The notes beneath the pieces are model-generated. The model did no database searches and was not told where the DNA came from. It saw only the letters and a list, made by a program, of their open reading frames with translations. This document shows, piece by piece, positions 1 through 5,880 of a DNA stretch of 6,123 nt. The DNA is from Xanthobacteraceae bacterium (lineage in GTDB: Bacteria; Pseudomonadota; Alphaproteobacteria; Rhizobiales; Xanthobacteraceae). Both the position numbers and the translations under genes were made by a program. Numbering within the stretch: position 1 is the stretch's first letter; every line of letters begins with the position of its first letter. Where the stretch lies: the NCBI GenBank assembly GCA_030043175.1, contig JASHYD010000017.1:1-6123 (forward strand), given 5' to 3'.

Positions 1-291
1 CAAATGAATCCCATCCCGAATCCGTTACCTCTCCGCGTTAGGCGATTCGCTTCCGTGGAAATCCAGGCTAGCGTGGAGACTCCCATCCGAGCGTGAAGGG
101 TTTTTTCGAACGTATTCGGCGGGCGCCATTGCGCGTGGGATTGCAAAGGCGCGTTCTTGCAAAGCCCCGACAGTTCTCTGCCCGAAACCGGAGCTAACCG
201 CCGTGCGGTCCTTCCAGTCCCGCCGCTCGCCCAGCGGGTCTACCTCATAGCAGGCCGCCGGGTGGCGACCGCGTTGTCGCCGCTGGCCGGC
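1..291. other. No assignable gene
   Basis: I translated this stretch on both strands and found only short, stop-interrupted frames without recognisable motifs. It lies downstream of the original stop codon of the decayed gene to its right. I see no clear terminator hairpin, tRNA or insertion-sequence end. Confidence 0.5.
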
Positions 292-770
292 TCAGAAGTC
301 CGGCTCGTTCGCGACCGATACGATAGTCGAACAAATGCTGGTTGTTCTCGGCGCAGATGTCTTCGCTGATCTCCGGCTGCGCGCGGCGGTAACGCCGCAT
401 TCCCGATCACGGCTTGTAGAAGGCGTCTGTGTACCATGAGATCGCTGCCATCGTCTGACCACCGTCAGTCATTCTCCAGCGCTCAACGATGTGCAGCTTC
501 TCGGTGGTGTACGGTAAACGTCGAGCTTTATTGCTCAACCCAATAGCCCAATGGTGTCGATGACAAGCGTGTCCCCCCATAGCGGCCCACCGACTCGCCG
601 TACCATGATGGTGTTGGATTGGCTGAACGAGGCACGTCCGTGTAGACGCGGCGGACCTGCTGATTGCTCGGAACACTGATCCAGACTTTCTTCAGCGTCT
701 GCAGAAAGTAAGGGGGGTCGGTTCACCCTGACCCATGAAATCAGGAACGCCGCGATCGCAGGGTCCGCAC
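292..770 (-). pseudogene. Frameshifted remnant of a secreted hypothetical protein (GESVG-H/R-Y-x-GDTLVVDTIG family)
   Basis: Read across frames on the minus strand, this stretch reconstructs one protein. GVPDFMGQGEPTPLTF (to about 708) continues as LQTLKKVWI, VRRVYTDVPRSANPTPSW and YGESVGRYGG (to about 573), then DTLVIDTIG, TEKLHIVERWRM, DAFYKP, SGMRRYRRAQPEISEDICAE, NNQHLFDY and VANEPDF before a stop at 292-294. From memory this matches a family of exported proteins of unknown function with the signature YGESVGHYEGDTLVVDTIG, YRTPHTEKLHVVERW and a C-terminal CAEN. Lesions that I can place are a one-base loss at an A run near 705-707, a one-base loss in the C run at 573-578, a frameshift between about 505 and 540, an in-frame TGA at 407-409 where Trp is expected, and a frameshift near 312-317. 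Its N-terminal part is missing and is replaced by LVIVD-protein sequence. It is not functional as read. The left boundary is firm, the right boundary approximate. Confidence 0.75.
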
Positions 771-1134
771 ATCGCATCTTTTCCGGCACGCAGGTTTTCA
801 AATCGGAGACGTAGGCGACAGGATGGGCCGGGTCGGTGACGTCGACAATCGATGTACCGTTGAACTCCGGCTGGCCATTGAATTTGTTGACCGGCTTCGG
901 ATTGTCGGGCGTCGACCCGTGATGGCCGATATAGGCGACATAGCGGTTGCCCTGCTTGTGGACGACGAGCTGGTAGGCGCTGCGGTTGAGGATATCGTCG
1001 TAGCCGATCAGCCGCATGTTCTTCGCTTCTGGCGGGGCCCCGACTTTCTGCTGCTGCGCCAGCACAGGTGCGGTGCACAGGCATGTCACAACTGCTACTA
1101 CTGGCGCCCAAACTTGAACTGCGTCGCGAGTCAT
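535..1134 (-). CDS. Chimeric ORF: LVIVD-repeat protein N-terminus joined to decayed downstream sequence
   Basis: This frame encodes 199 residues starting at an ATG (1132-1134) with a good Shine-Dalgarno upstream. Residues 1-26 form a signal peptide, with a hydrophobic stretch at 10-25 and a VLA|QQQ cleavage site. Residues about 38-113 match, from memory, the N-terminus of LVIVD-repeat proteins: MRLIGYDDILNRSAYQLVVH, YVAYIGHHG and NGTSIVDVTDPAHPVAYVS. Such proteins are usually several hundred residues long and form extracytoplasmic beta-propellers of unknown substrate. After K113 (about position 796) the homology stops. The frame then runs, partly out of phase, through the remnant of a different secreted family, rejoining its true phase only for GDTLVIDTIG before a stop at 535-537. 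I therefore read 797-1134 as a truncated 5' gene fragment and the remainder as fortuitous read-through. If translated, the product would be exported but would lack most of the propeller. Confidence 0.6.
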   Translation of the reverse strand: MTRDAVQVWAPVVAVVTCLCTAPVLAQQQKVGAPPEAKNMRLIGYDDILNRSAYQLVVHKQGNRYVAYIGHHGSTPDNPKPVNKFNGQPEFNGTSIVDVTDPAHPVAYVSDLKTCVPEKMRCADPAIAAFLISWVRVNRPPLLSADAEESLDQCSEQSAGPPRLHGRASFSQSNTIMVRRVGGPLWGDTLVIDTIGLLG

Positions 1135-1143
1135 GGGGGGTGC

Positions 1144-1149
1144 CCTCCT
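1144..1149 (-). promoter_or_regulatory. Shine-Dalgarno of the truncated LVIVD gene
   Basis: AGGAGG on the minus strand sits 9 nt before the ATG at 1132-1134. This supports that start and shows that the 5' end of the broken gene is preserved. Confidence 0.7.
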
Positions 1150-1188
1150 CTTCCCTGGGCAAAGCCTATTTCATCTTCCGGGCAAAGC
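1149..1188. repeat. Imperfect direct repeat beside the LVIVD start
   Basis: TCTTCCCTGGGCAAAGC at 1149-1165 recurs as TCTTCCGGGCAAAGC at 1174-1188. The two copies differ by a 2-bp insertion and start 25 bp apart. The left copy abuts the Shine-Dalgarno. It may be a small tandem duplication in the leader; a regulatory role is not shown. Confidence 0.6.
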
Positions 1189-1791
1189 TAATTTTCAACG
1201 AGCGTGACATCACAAGCAAGCCTGACAATCAATAAACCTGAACAAAATCTCTCTTTAAGAACAAGGTGTATGGCTCTATAGTACCGAAGTTGGTTCTATA
1301 GGTGTCCATAGGCTGACGTTCCGTTGCCGGGAGCGGCGGTGTTGTCTTGCCAGAACGAATCCAAGCTCTTCGCCTTGCGAAATGAGTTGCTCGGCGCAGA
1401 TGTCCTCCTCGCATCCAGGACGGGCAGTGTAACAAGGCGGCCGATTGCATCCTCTCACGGGCACATTCGCAATTTTACCCTTTAAGCCCATGTAGGCAAG
1501 TGTCGATGGCGCTATTTGGTCAAGCCACAGGCAGTTTTTCCCATAATGCTCTTTCAGCGCGGAGCTAACGACGACAAAAATTTCCCTCAATGCTGCGGGC
1601 GACTTCCGGGACACGGCCGAGCAGCACACTCGCACGGTGATGGTGCTAACAACGACACGAGCCCCGGCCTACTCTGGCTTGTCATCCCACCGTCCTCCTT
1701 GCAGATAGTCGTATGATCAAAATATTGATCCGAGGCTCCTATTCAAGGAATTGAAGCGCGTTGATTGTTGCCCAGCCGTTCGTGGCTTTAC
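1189..1791. other. Gene-poor decayed stretch
   Basis: No intact gene can be supported here. The longest minus-strand frame, 1276-1635 (119 codons), contains LREIFVVVSSALKEHYGKN and PGCEEDICAEQ but matches no family that I recognise. The 15-nt block encoding the EDICAE core (1390-1404) is identical, in the same codon phase, to the block in the remnant at 347-361, so part of this frame could be debris of a related gene. The part next to 1189 is relatively AT-rich and is the natural place for a promoter of the gene starting at 1134, but I find no convincing -35/-10 pair. Confidence 0.4.
1271..1301. repeat. 20-bp-spaced direct repeat TGGYTCTATAG
   Basis: TGGCTCTATAG at 1271-1281 and TGGTTCTATAG at 1291-1301 start exactly 20 bp apart, and a weaker third copy (GTGTCCATAG) lies at 1302-1311. 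They are about 140-170 bp upstream of the ATG at 1134. Spacing near two helical turns is typical of tandem regulator sites, but no regulator can be named and chance is not excluded. Confidence 0.45.
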
Positions 1792-1878
1792 CGGTCGATC
1801 GCGCAAGCAATGTTGGATGACACCCGGGCGTTTGCCAGGAGCATAGTTGTCGCACAGGTGCAAATCGACCTCCGCCAC
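1792..1878 (-). mobile_element. Scrap of an IS630-family transposase
   Basis: The minus-strand frame reads VAEVDLHLCDNYAPGKRPGV followed by IQHCLRDRP. It resembles the second-Asp block of IS630-type DDE transposases, usually of the form DLHLIVDNYATHKHPxVxxWLxRHP. Here the conserved THKH is replaced by PGKR, and one residue before the Asp appears lost. No catalytic Glu block, N-terminal helix-turn-helix, terminal inverted repeats or TA duplication could be recognised nearby, so only about 29 codons support the call. The scrap lies in a decayed stretch between two exported-protein loci. An intact transposase is ruled out. Confidence 0.4.
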
Positions 1879-2270
1879 AGGATCATGCAACGTACAAGGT
1901 ACAGGGGCTAAGGCCAGATGCTGCAAATCCAGGCTACCAACGCTGCCGCTGCGATCACTTTCCCGCTGCCACTGGTAGACAGTAGCGGGAACAGCTTCAA
2001 GAAGAGTACTGCGAACCAAGCTGCTGGCCATCAAGATAGAGTCGCGCAGGACAATGCACGACCCCATCGCGTAGGCCCGGTCGCCCCCTTCGACTTCGCC
2101 ACGAAGCCCGACGGCTTCAGCAAGACCACCTATGCGGCTGTCAAAAAGGCAGCGACCTGTGTATTCACGAATACCACCTCCCGAAACCGCTCGCGCCGTT
2201 CGCGTTGCCGCGCGATCACCGCGTCAACCGCAGCAAGCGCACGCTATGAAGATCAATCCCTGGGGAAGCC
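1879..2270. other. Antiparallel open frames, unassigned
   Basis: A minus-strand frame stays open from about 2225 to 1717 without an obvious start before 2067. It contains GRCLFDSRIGGLAEAVGLRG and MGSCIVLRDSILMASSLV. The exactly antiparallel plus-strand frame from 1918 is also open to 2340, contains PFDFATKPDGFSKTTYAAVK, and shows the more GC-rich third positions. Because the codons are mutual complements, base composition does not decide between them. Neither product is recognised, and neither frame has a good ribosome binding site. Either could be a gene fragment. I found no clear terminator for the NHL gene that ends at 2271. Confidence 0.35.
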
Positions 2271-3755
2271 TTATCGGCTCTCCGCAACCTCACCGCCGAC
2301 CACGTCAGAGCCGGTGCCGCTGCAGCCCGAAGGCCCATAGCGCAGGAATTTCTGCAGGCGCTTTCCCGAATCGACCTCAGCCGTGTAAATGTTCCCGGCA
2401 GAATCGATGCTGACCTGGTGCAGGTAGTGGAAATTGCCGGCCATCCGTCCTGCACGTCCGAGGCGGCCCAGTTCCTGAAGATTCTGGCGATTGAGGATGT
2501 AGATTGTCATGTTGGTGTTGTCTCCGATGTAGAGGCAGCTCTGAGCTTTGTCGGTTGAGAAGTTCATGGACACGGATGTGCCGGGCATTTCGGGCTGCGT
2601 ATAGGTGTGCTCGCTGATGAATTGCTCAGCAACATAGCCGCACTTGCCCGCCTCCCCGTTTGGATTGCTGCACGGTTTGCCTAGATTAGGGTCCAGATTG
2701 TTGAACACCTGGATACGGTCGTTGCCGCGGTCGCAGACATAGAGCTTGCCGTCATCGGTAATCTTGACGCAGTGCACCGGATTCCTGAAGTAGACCGGCT
2801 TCTTGTTGCCTTTGGCATAATCGTCCGGCCAGGCACCAGCCCAGCGCGCGGCAGCGTCGTCTACCGGATTGTTGCCGTAGGCGCCGAAATGGCCGATATA
2901 CTTGCCGGTATCGGCGTCGACGATCAGCACACGGCGATTGCCATAGCCGTCCGCTACATAAAGCCGGTTGGTCTTTGGATCCACCACCATATCCGCCGGC
3001 CGATAAAGGGTCGGCGTGCCGTTCAACCCGCTACTAGTATCGTTGCTGGCAGGAGCGGTCGGCGTGCCGCCGATCCGCAATTTGAAATTGCCGTCCATAT
3101 CGAACTTGAGCACAAAGCCGTCACCGCCATGGCGGTTGGTGGTCCAGGCGCTTACGTCTTTCGGAACGTTGTCACTGTTGCCCGCGATCCAGACGTTGTC
3201 GCGATCGTCGACATAAATGCCGTGCTCGACGTTGGGCCAGATGCAGCCTGCTTCCTCCTTGCAGTGACTGGCCAGCCAGCCTGGGTCGGACGGACCGCCC
3301 CACGCGCGCAGCAACTTGCCGCCGGCATCGAATTCCAGCACCCCGGGCGCGGCACGGCAGCAATCCGCACCAAAGCCATTGACACGAGCTTGGCCCAGCC
3401 CATTCGCTTCCTGCCCCTTGGCGTTGGTAACGCCGGCCAAAGCCTTTACAAGACCGGCTTCATCATTCGCCATGGTGCGCGGTCGATTATAGACCCAGAT
3501 GTGATCCTGTCTGTCCACATAGAGTCCGCCGACCTGTCCAAGCAGCCAGGAATGAGGAAGGGGCAGCGGCCAGGTGGGATCGACTATGAACTTCGGCGTC
3601 GCGCCGTTCTTGGAGGTATTGTAAACGCCGCTCTGTTCCGTGAGCCGCTGCAGGATGCCGGCTGTGGGCGGGCCGTCTTCCGCATGCGGTGACAGCGGAG
3701 CGCTCATCAAAAGCAGTGGCGCAAGAGCAAGCATTTTTAGGAGTGCGTTTTTCAT
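2271..3755 (-). CDS. Exported NHL-repeat beta-propeller protein
   Basis: The gene is intact at 494 residues. Residues 1-25 form a signal peptide: a Lys-containing n-region, a hydrophobic stretch at 9-20 and an AxA-like PHA|ED site. NHL-type blades are visible at about 72-90 (GQVGGLYVDRQDHIWVYNRP), 136-153 (APGVLEFDAGGKLLRAWGG), 177-193 (EHGIYVDDRDNVWIAGN), 252-291 (RPADMVVDP, NRLYVADGYGNRRVLIVD), 326-351 (GKLYVCDRGNDRIQVF), 395-421 and 446-471, giving a six- or seven-bladed propeller. Ten cysteines, including an adjacent pair C132-C133, would suit disulphides outside the cytoplasm. The blade pattern and the CC/LEFD/WGG segment match secreted NHL proteins of soil proteobacteria. NHL propellers usually bind ligands or proteins and some are lyases, but I cannot assign a reaction. 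The start is supported by AGGAA 6 nt upstream. The next gene upstream is a secreted hydrolase on the same strand, separated by 545 bp, so independent transcription is likely. Confidence 0.93.
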   Translation of the reverse strand: MKNALLKMLALAPLLLMSAPLSPHAEDGPPTAGILQRLTEQSGVYNTSKNGATPKFIVDPTWPLPLPHSWLLGQVGGLYVDRQDHIWVYNRPRTMANDEAGLVKALAGVTNAKGQEANGLGQARVNGFGADCCRAAPGVLEFDAGGKLLRAWGGPSDPGWLASHCKEEAGCIWPNVEHGIYVDDRDNVWIAGNSDNVPKDVSAWTTNRHGGDGFVLKFDMDGNFKLRIGGTPTAPASNDTSSGLNGTPTLYRPADMVVDPKTNRLYVADGYGNRRVLIVDADTGKYIGHFGAYGNNPVDDAAARWAGAWPDDYAKGNKKPVYFRNPVHCVKITDDGKLYVCDRGNDRIQVFNNLDPNLGKPCSNPNGEAGKCGYVAEQFISEHTYTQPEMPGTSVSMNFSTDKAQSCLYIGDNTNMTIYILNRQNLQELGRLGRAGRMAGNFHYLHQVSIDSAGNIYTAEVDSGKRLQKFLRYGPSGCSGTGSDVVGGEVAESR

Positions 3756-3761
3756 TGGACG

Positions 3762-3766
3762 TTCCT
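3762..3766 (-). promoter_or_regulatory. Ribosome binding site of the NHL gene
   Basis: AGGAA on the minus strand lies 6 nt before the ATG at 3753-3755 and supports that start. No alternative in-frame start upstream looks better. Confidence 0.65.
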
Positions 3767-3792
3767 GTGGCTTTCTTTTCCTTGACAGCGAA

Positions 3793-3821
3793 ACAGTCTT
3801 CTACGCCCAATCACTTGTCAA
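3793..3821 (-). promoter_or_regulatory. Candidate sigma-70-like promoter for the NHL gene
   Basis: A perfect TTGACA -35 box (minus strand, 3821-3816) is followed after 17 nt by GACTGT (3798-3793), a poor -10 match. Transcription would begin near 3786, giving a leader of about 30 nt that contains the AGGAA site. The -35 box and its position are good; the weak -10 keeps confidence low. Confidence 0.35.
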
Positions 3822-4300
3822 TCCGAGCCTACGTCAGAGCGAAAGGTCAGGCGGGGACGCGTGGGAAGCTGCTCAACCGAGTAATATTCACGGCGTCCAG
3901 CGTGGCGCGGCTGCATCGCTGCCGTCTGTTGGCTCGGTCTTCGTACGCGAGCTGACGTTCTGCACTTTTCGTTCGTCGTGAACAACGCGTTCGGGTAGCC
4001 CGCTCGTTCAGCGTCACCACTGGCTGTCCGTCGTCGGCAACCGTTCCCCGCCAAATCGCTTGGCAAAAGGGGTACCCGCGTCTTCCAGCTGCTTAATCGC
4101 TTAATCCCCTGTCTTTGTACAGGTGCCGCCAGCTAGACGAGCTGCGCGCATTGTGTGGATGGCGACGGCAGCACACACAGTCGCTCCGAGATTGGCGCGC
4201 TGCTGTATGGCGGTTCATGCGACAGACGACGTAATGTCGGATCACGCCGGACGACGCTCCTCGGCCGGCAGAATTCGCAAGCGCGCAAGCGGCGTAGCCA
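3822..4300. other. Intergenic stretch without a supportable gene
   Basis: Only short frames occur here. One minus-strand segment, about 4108-4018, reads IKQLEDAGTPFAKRFGGERL before an early stop. It looks protein-like but has no start and no family that I recognise, so it may be a fragment. Next to the hydrolase stop, CGCAAGCG occurs twice in tandem near 4276-4291, which is too weak to call a terminator. Confidence 0.4.
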
Positions 4301-5473
4301 TTACTTATCCAAGCCCTGCTGATGCAACCAGGCTTCCAGCAGTGCGGCGATTTCCTTGTTGTTCAGATCCGCCATCGGGAAATGGCTGTTGCCGTGGACG
4401 CCGATGGCCGGAAGGTGGGTCATGTGCGCGTGCCCGCCATTGGCATTGATGAGGTCGACGAATTTCTGCGCCATGACGTAGCGGCCCTGCCAGATCTCGA
4501 TATCGGGCCAGGGCGATGCCGGCTGGCCGGCGATCGGAAAGTTGTCTCCCCAGACGATCTCGATCGGTATTTTTGTGAGCATCATGAAATCTGACAGCGG
4601 GACCGCCGTTCCGGCGACTGGACCGAGCGGTCCGGACGGCACGGGATCCGGAATCTGACCTTCAGGAAACACCTGTGTCACCGGCTCGTAGGCATAAACC
4701 GCGACGATATTCCTACTCTGAATAGCTGTTTCCCACCCATAGACGCCGCTGGCCGAGTGGGTCAGCAAAACAGCCGGGCCGATTCCTTTGAACGCCGCGG
4801 CAACCGCCGCTGTCACCACCGCATCGCTGGCCGGGGCGGTATCAGGCGTCTGCTGCCGCCACCATTGGTTCAGCGCAGCCTCGCCGCGCGGAAACTGCGC
4901 GTTCGGGAAATACTCTGGCCAGATGCCCACGCGAAACCGGATGAAAATGCCTTGTTCTCCGGTCGGTCCCGGGCCCGGCACCGCCGCCACCGCTCCGTTG
5001 ACGGTCGCGCGTCCGGCGCGTCCGCGATGGGGTTGGTCGAGCAGATAGATCGCATAGCCGCTGCGCAGAAAGATGTTCTGGAAGCCGTCGCGGCCGTCCG
5101 GGGTCGTTTCCCACGTCTTCGTGAACTGGCCGCCGCCGTGCCACATCACGATCGGATATTTACGCGCGCCGACAGGGATCTGATATTGAACATAGGCGTG
5201 GTCGCCGTGAATGGTCTGCCCGTCGGGCGTCAAAGCAATCGGATCGAAGATGCCGGGGTTGGTCAGCACCGTTCCGCCGGCCGTGAAACTGCCCTGGGTC
5301 TTGAGAACGATGGGGTTGCCGTCGTCGGCTCTGTTGGGATCTTTCTCGTCTGCGTTGACAGGCATGGAAAAGATCGACGCGGCCGTCGCGGCAAGTACGA
5401 CGCTCGTCAGGAATGCCGGACCCAATCCCCGGAACGGTGCGTTTTTCGCGCACACATCATCAAGCTGTTTCAT
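4301..5473 (-). CDS. Exported alpha/beta hydrolase, esterase-713-like
   Basis: I choose the ATG at 5471-5473, giving 390 residues. The upstream in-frame TTG at 5488 would place the GGGAGG ribosome binding site inside the coding region. Residues 1-41 form a signal peptide with a longish n-region, a hydrophobic stretch at about 19-36 and a VNA|DE cleavage site. The fold landmarks match Alcaligenes esterase 713: the oxyanion segment WHGGGQFTKTWETTPDGRDG (111-130), GYAIYLLDQPHRGR (139-152), nucleophile Ser240 in THSASG, acid Glu263 in YAYEPV, and histidine in IGVHGNSH (His360 or His364). The triad is thus Ser-Glu-His, with the acid after strand beta 6. As I recall, esterase 713 has two adjacent cysteines just after its HG; here they are Gly114-Gly115. 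The expected activity is hydrolysis of a carboxylic ester in the periplasm or outside the cell; the substrate is unknown. A small ORF ends 49 bp upstream on the same strand. Confidence 0.93.
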   Translation of the reverse strand: MKQLDDVCAKNAPFRGLGPAFLTSVVLAATAASIFSMPVNADEKDPNRADDGNPIVLKTQGSFTAGGTVLTNPGIFDPIALTPDGQTIHGDHAYVQYQIPVGARKYPIVMWHGGGQFTKTWETTPDGRDGFQNIFLRSGYAIYLLDQPHRGRAGRATVNGAVAAVPGPGPTGEQGIFIRFRVGIWPEYFPNAQFPRGEAALNQWWRQQTPDTAPASDAVVTAAVAAAFKGIGPAVLLTHSASGVYGWETAIQSRNIVAVYAYEPVTQVFPEGQIPDPVPSGPLGPVAGTAVPLSDFMMLTKIPIEIVWGDNFPIAGQPASPWPDIEIWQGRYVMAQKFVDLINANGGHAHMTHLPAIGVHGNSHFPMADLNNKEIAALLEAWLHQQGLDK

Positions 5474-5478
5474 GTTTT

Positions 5479-5484
5479 CCTCCC
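5479..5484 (-). promoter_or_regulatory. Shine-Dalgarno that decides the hydrolase start
   Basis: GGGAGG on the minus strand lies 5 nt before the ATG at 5471-5473. Choosing the in-frame TTG at 5486-5488 would leave this site inside the gene, so the ATG is the better start. Confidence 0.75.
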
Positions 5485-5522
5485 GCAAGCGGATCGCGAT
5501 CGATCGGTCATCATGCTCCGGG

Positions 5523-5678
5523 TCAGAACGGCGTCAACTCCTTGAAGCCCGCCGCCACCGGTTGATAGGGCAACCGCAGCGCTCCTAGCGCGCCGTTCGC
5601 GAGCGGCCCAGGCACGATCACCAGACCGCGTGAAGCGATGTCAAACACGTCTTCGACAGTGAGGAGGTTGGTCGCCAT
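5523..5678 (-). CDS. Small hypothetical protein (51 aa)
   Basis: An ATG at 5676-5678 opens a 51-residue frame: MATNLLTVEDVFDIASRGLV, then IVPGPLANG, ending in GFKELTPF. The N-terminal TVEDVFDIASRGLVIVPGP resembles the start of small bacterial hypothetical proteins, and distantly the beta-barrel opening of EF-Tu domain 2. I cannot name a family. Homologues may be longer, in which case this copy is truncated or frameshifted after about residue 28. The ribosome binding site is weak (GGACGG directly before the ATG). An in-frame ATG further upstream at 5726 would add 16 unconvincing residues. It has no signal peptide, unlike the neighbouring gene. It ends 49 bp before the hydrolase start on the same strand and could be co-transcribed with it. 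Confidence 0.5.
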   Translation of the reverse strand: MATNLLTVEDVFDIASRGLVIVPGPLANGALGALRLPYQPVAAGFKELTPF

Positions 5679-5880
5679 CCGTCCGACTGTAGAGGTTCGT
5701 ACCTGGTGCCTGCAATGGGTCAACAACGGCCGTGCTGCTCGCCTGACACGTCCGCAGTGCCTCGGATAGATCCTATGCAGGCGCGACGGACGGAGGTTAC
5801 CATCTCGGTCTCTACCTTCCTATATACGAAATTGCGCAGCGGTATACGAACGAATAGATAATCTGCGCACTTTAAACCGG
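5679..5880. other. Non-coding stretch upstream of the small ORF and hydrolase
   Basis: No gene is visible. A weak candidate promoter on the minus strand is TTGACC (5723-5718) followed after 16 nt by TACGAA (5701-5696). It would start transcription only about 10 nt before the ATG at 5678. The AT-rich part at 5815-5875 carries the repeats listed separately and is the likelier control region for the small ORF and the hydrolase. Confidence 0.35.
5823..5869. repeat. Direct repeat TATACGAA (20-bp period) with overlapping inverted repeat
   Basis: TATACGAA occurs at 5823-5830 and again at 5843-5850, exactly 20 bp apart. TGCGCAG at 5833-5839 is mirrored by CTGCGCA at 5863-5869 with a 23-bp spacer. 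Both lie in an AT-rich island about 145-190 bp upstream of the small ORF. This arrangement suits a transcription-factor site, but the repeats are short and may be coincidental. Confidence 0.4.

Noticed and set aside
157..437. Small ORFs on both strands over the remnant's 3' end
   Set aside because: The real reading of this stretch is the interrupted minus-strand frame with EDICAENNQHLFDY. The other frames are Arg-rich shadows.
692..1162. 156-codon minus-strand frame starting at 1162
   Set aside because: Its N-terminal two thirds is a shadow of the LVIVD fragment. Only its last ~25 codons (GVPDFMGQGEPTPLTF) are genuine, as part of the decayed gene.
2772..3692. 306-codon plus-strand open frame
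   Set aside because: It lies wholly antisense to the NHL gene, which has a signal peptide, clear repeats and a ribosome binding site. The plus-strand product has no recognisable motifs.
4276..4291. Tandem CGCAAGCG as a terminator of the hydrolase gene
   Set aside because: These are direct, not inverted, repeats with no following T tract, so no hairpin terminator is supported.
5474..5488. TTG start adding five residues to the hydrolase
   Set aside because: It would bury the GGGAGG Shine-Dalgarno inside the coding region. The ATG at 5473 is correctly spaced from it.
4757..5545. 262-codon plus-strand open frame
   Set aside because: It is antisense to the esterase-like gene with its intact catalytic residues. 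The product is Arg-rich, low in motif content and typical of a shadow frame in GC-rich DNA.
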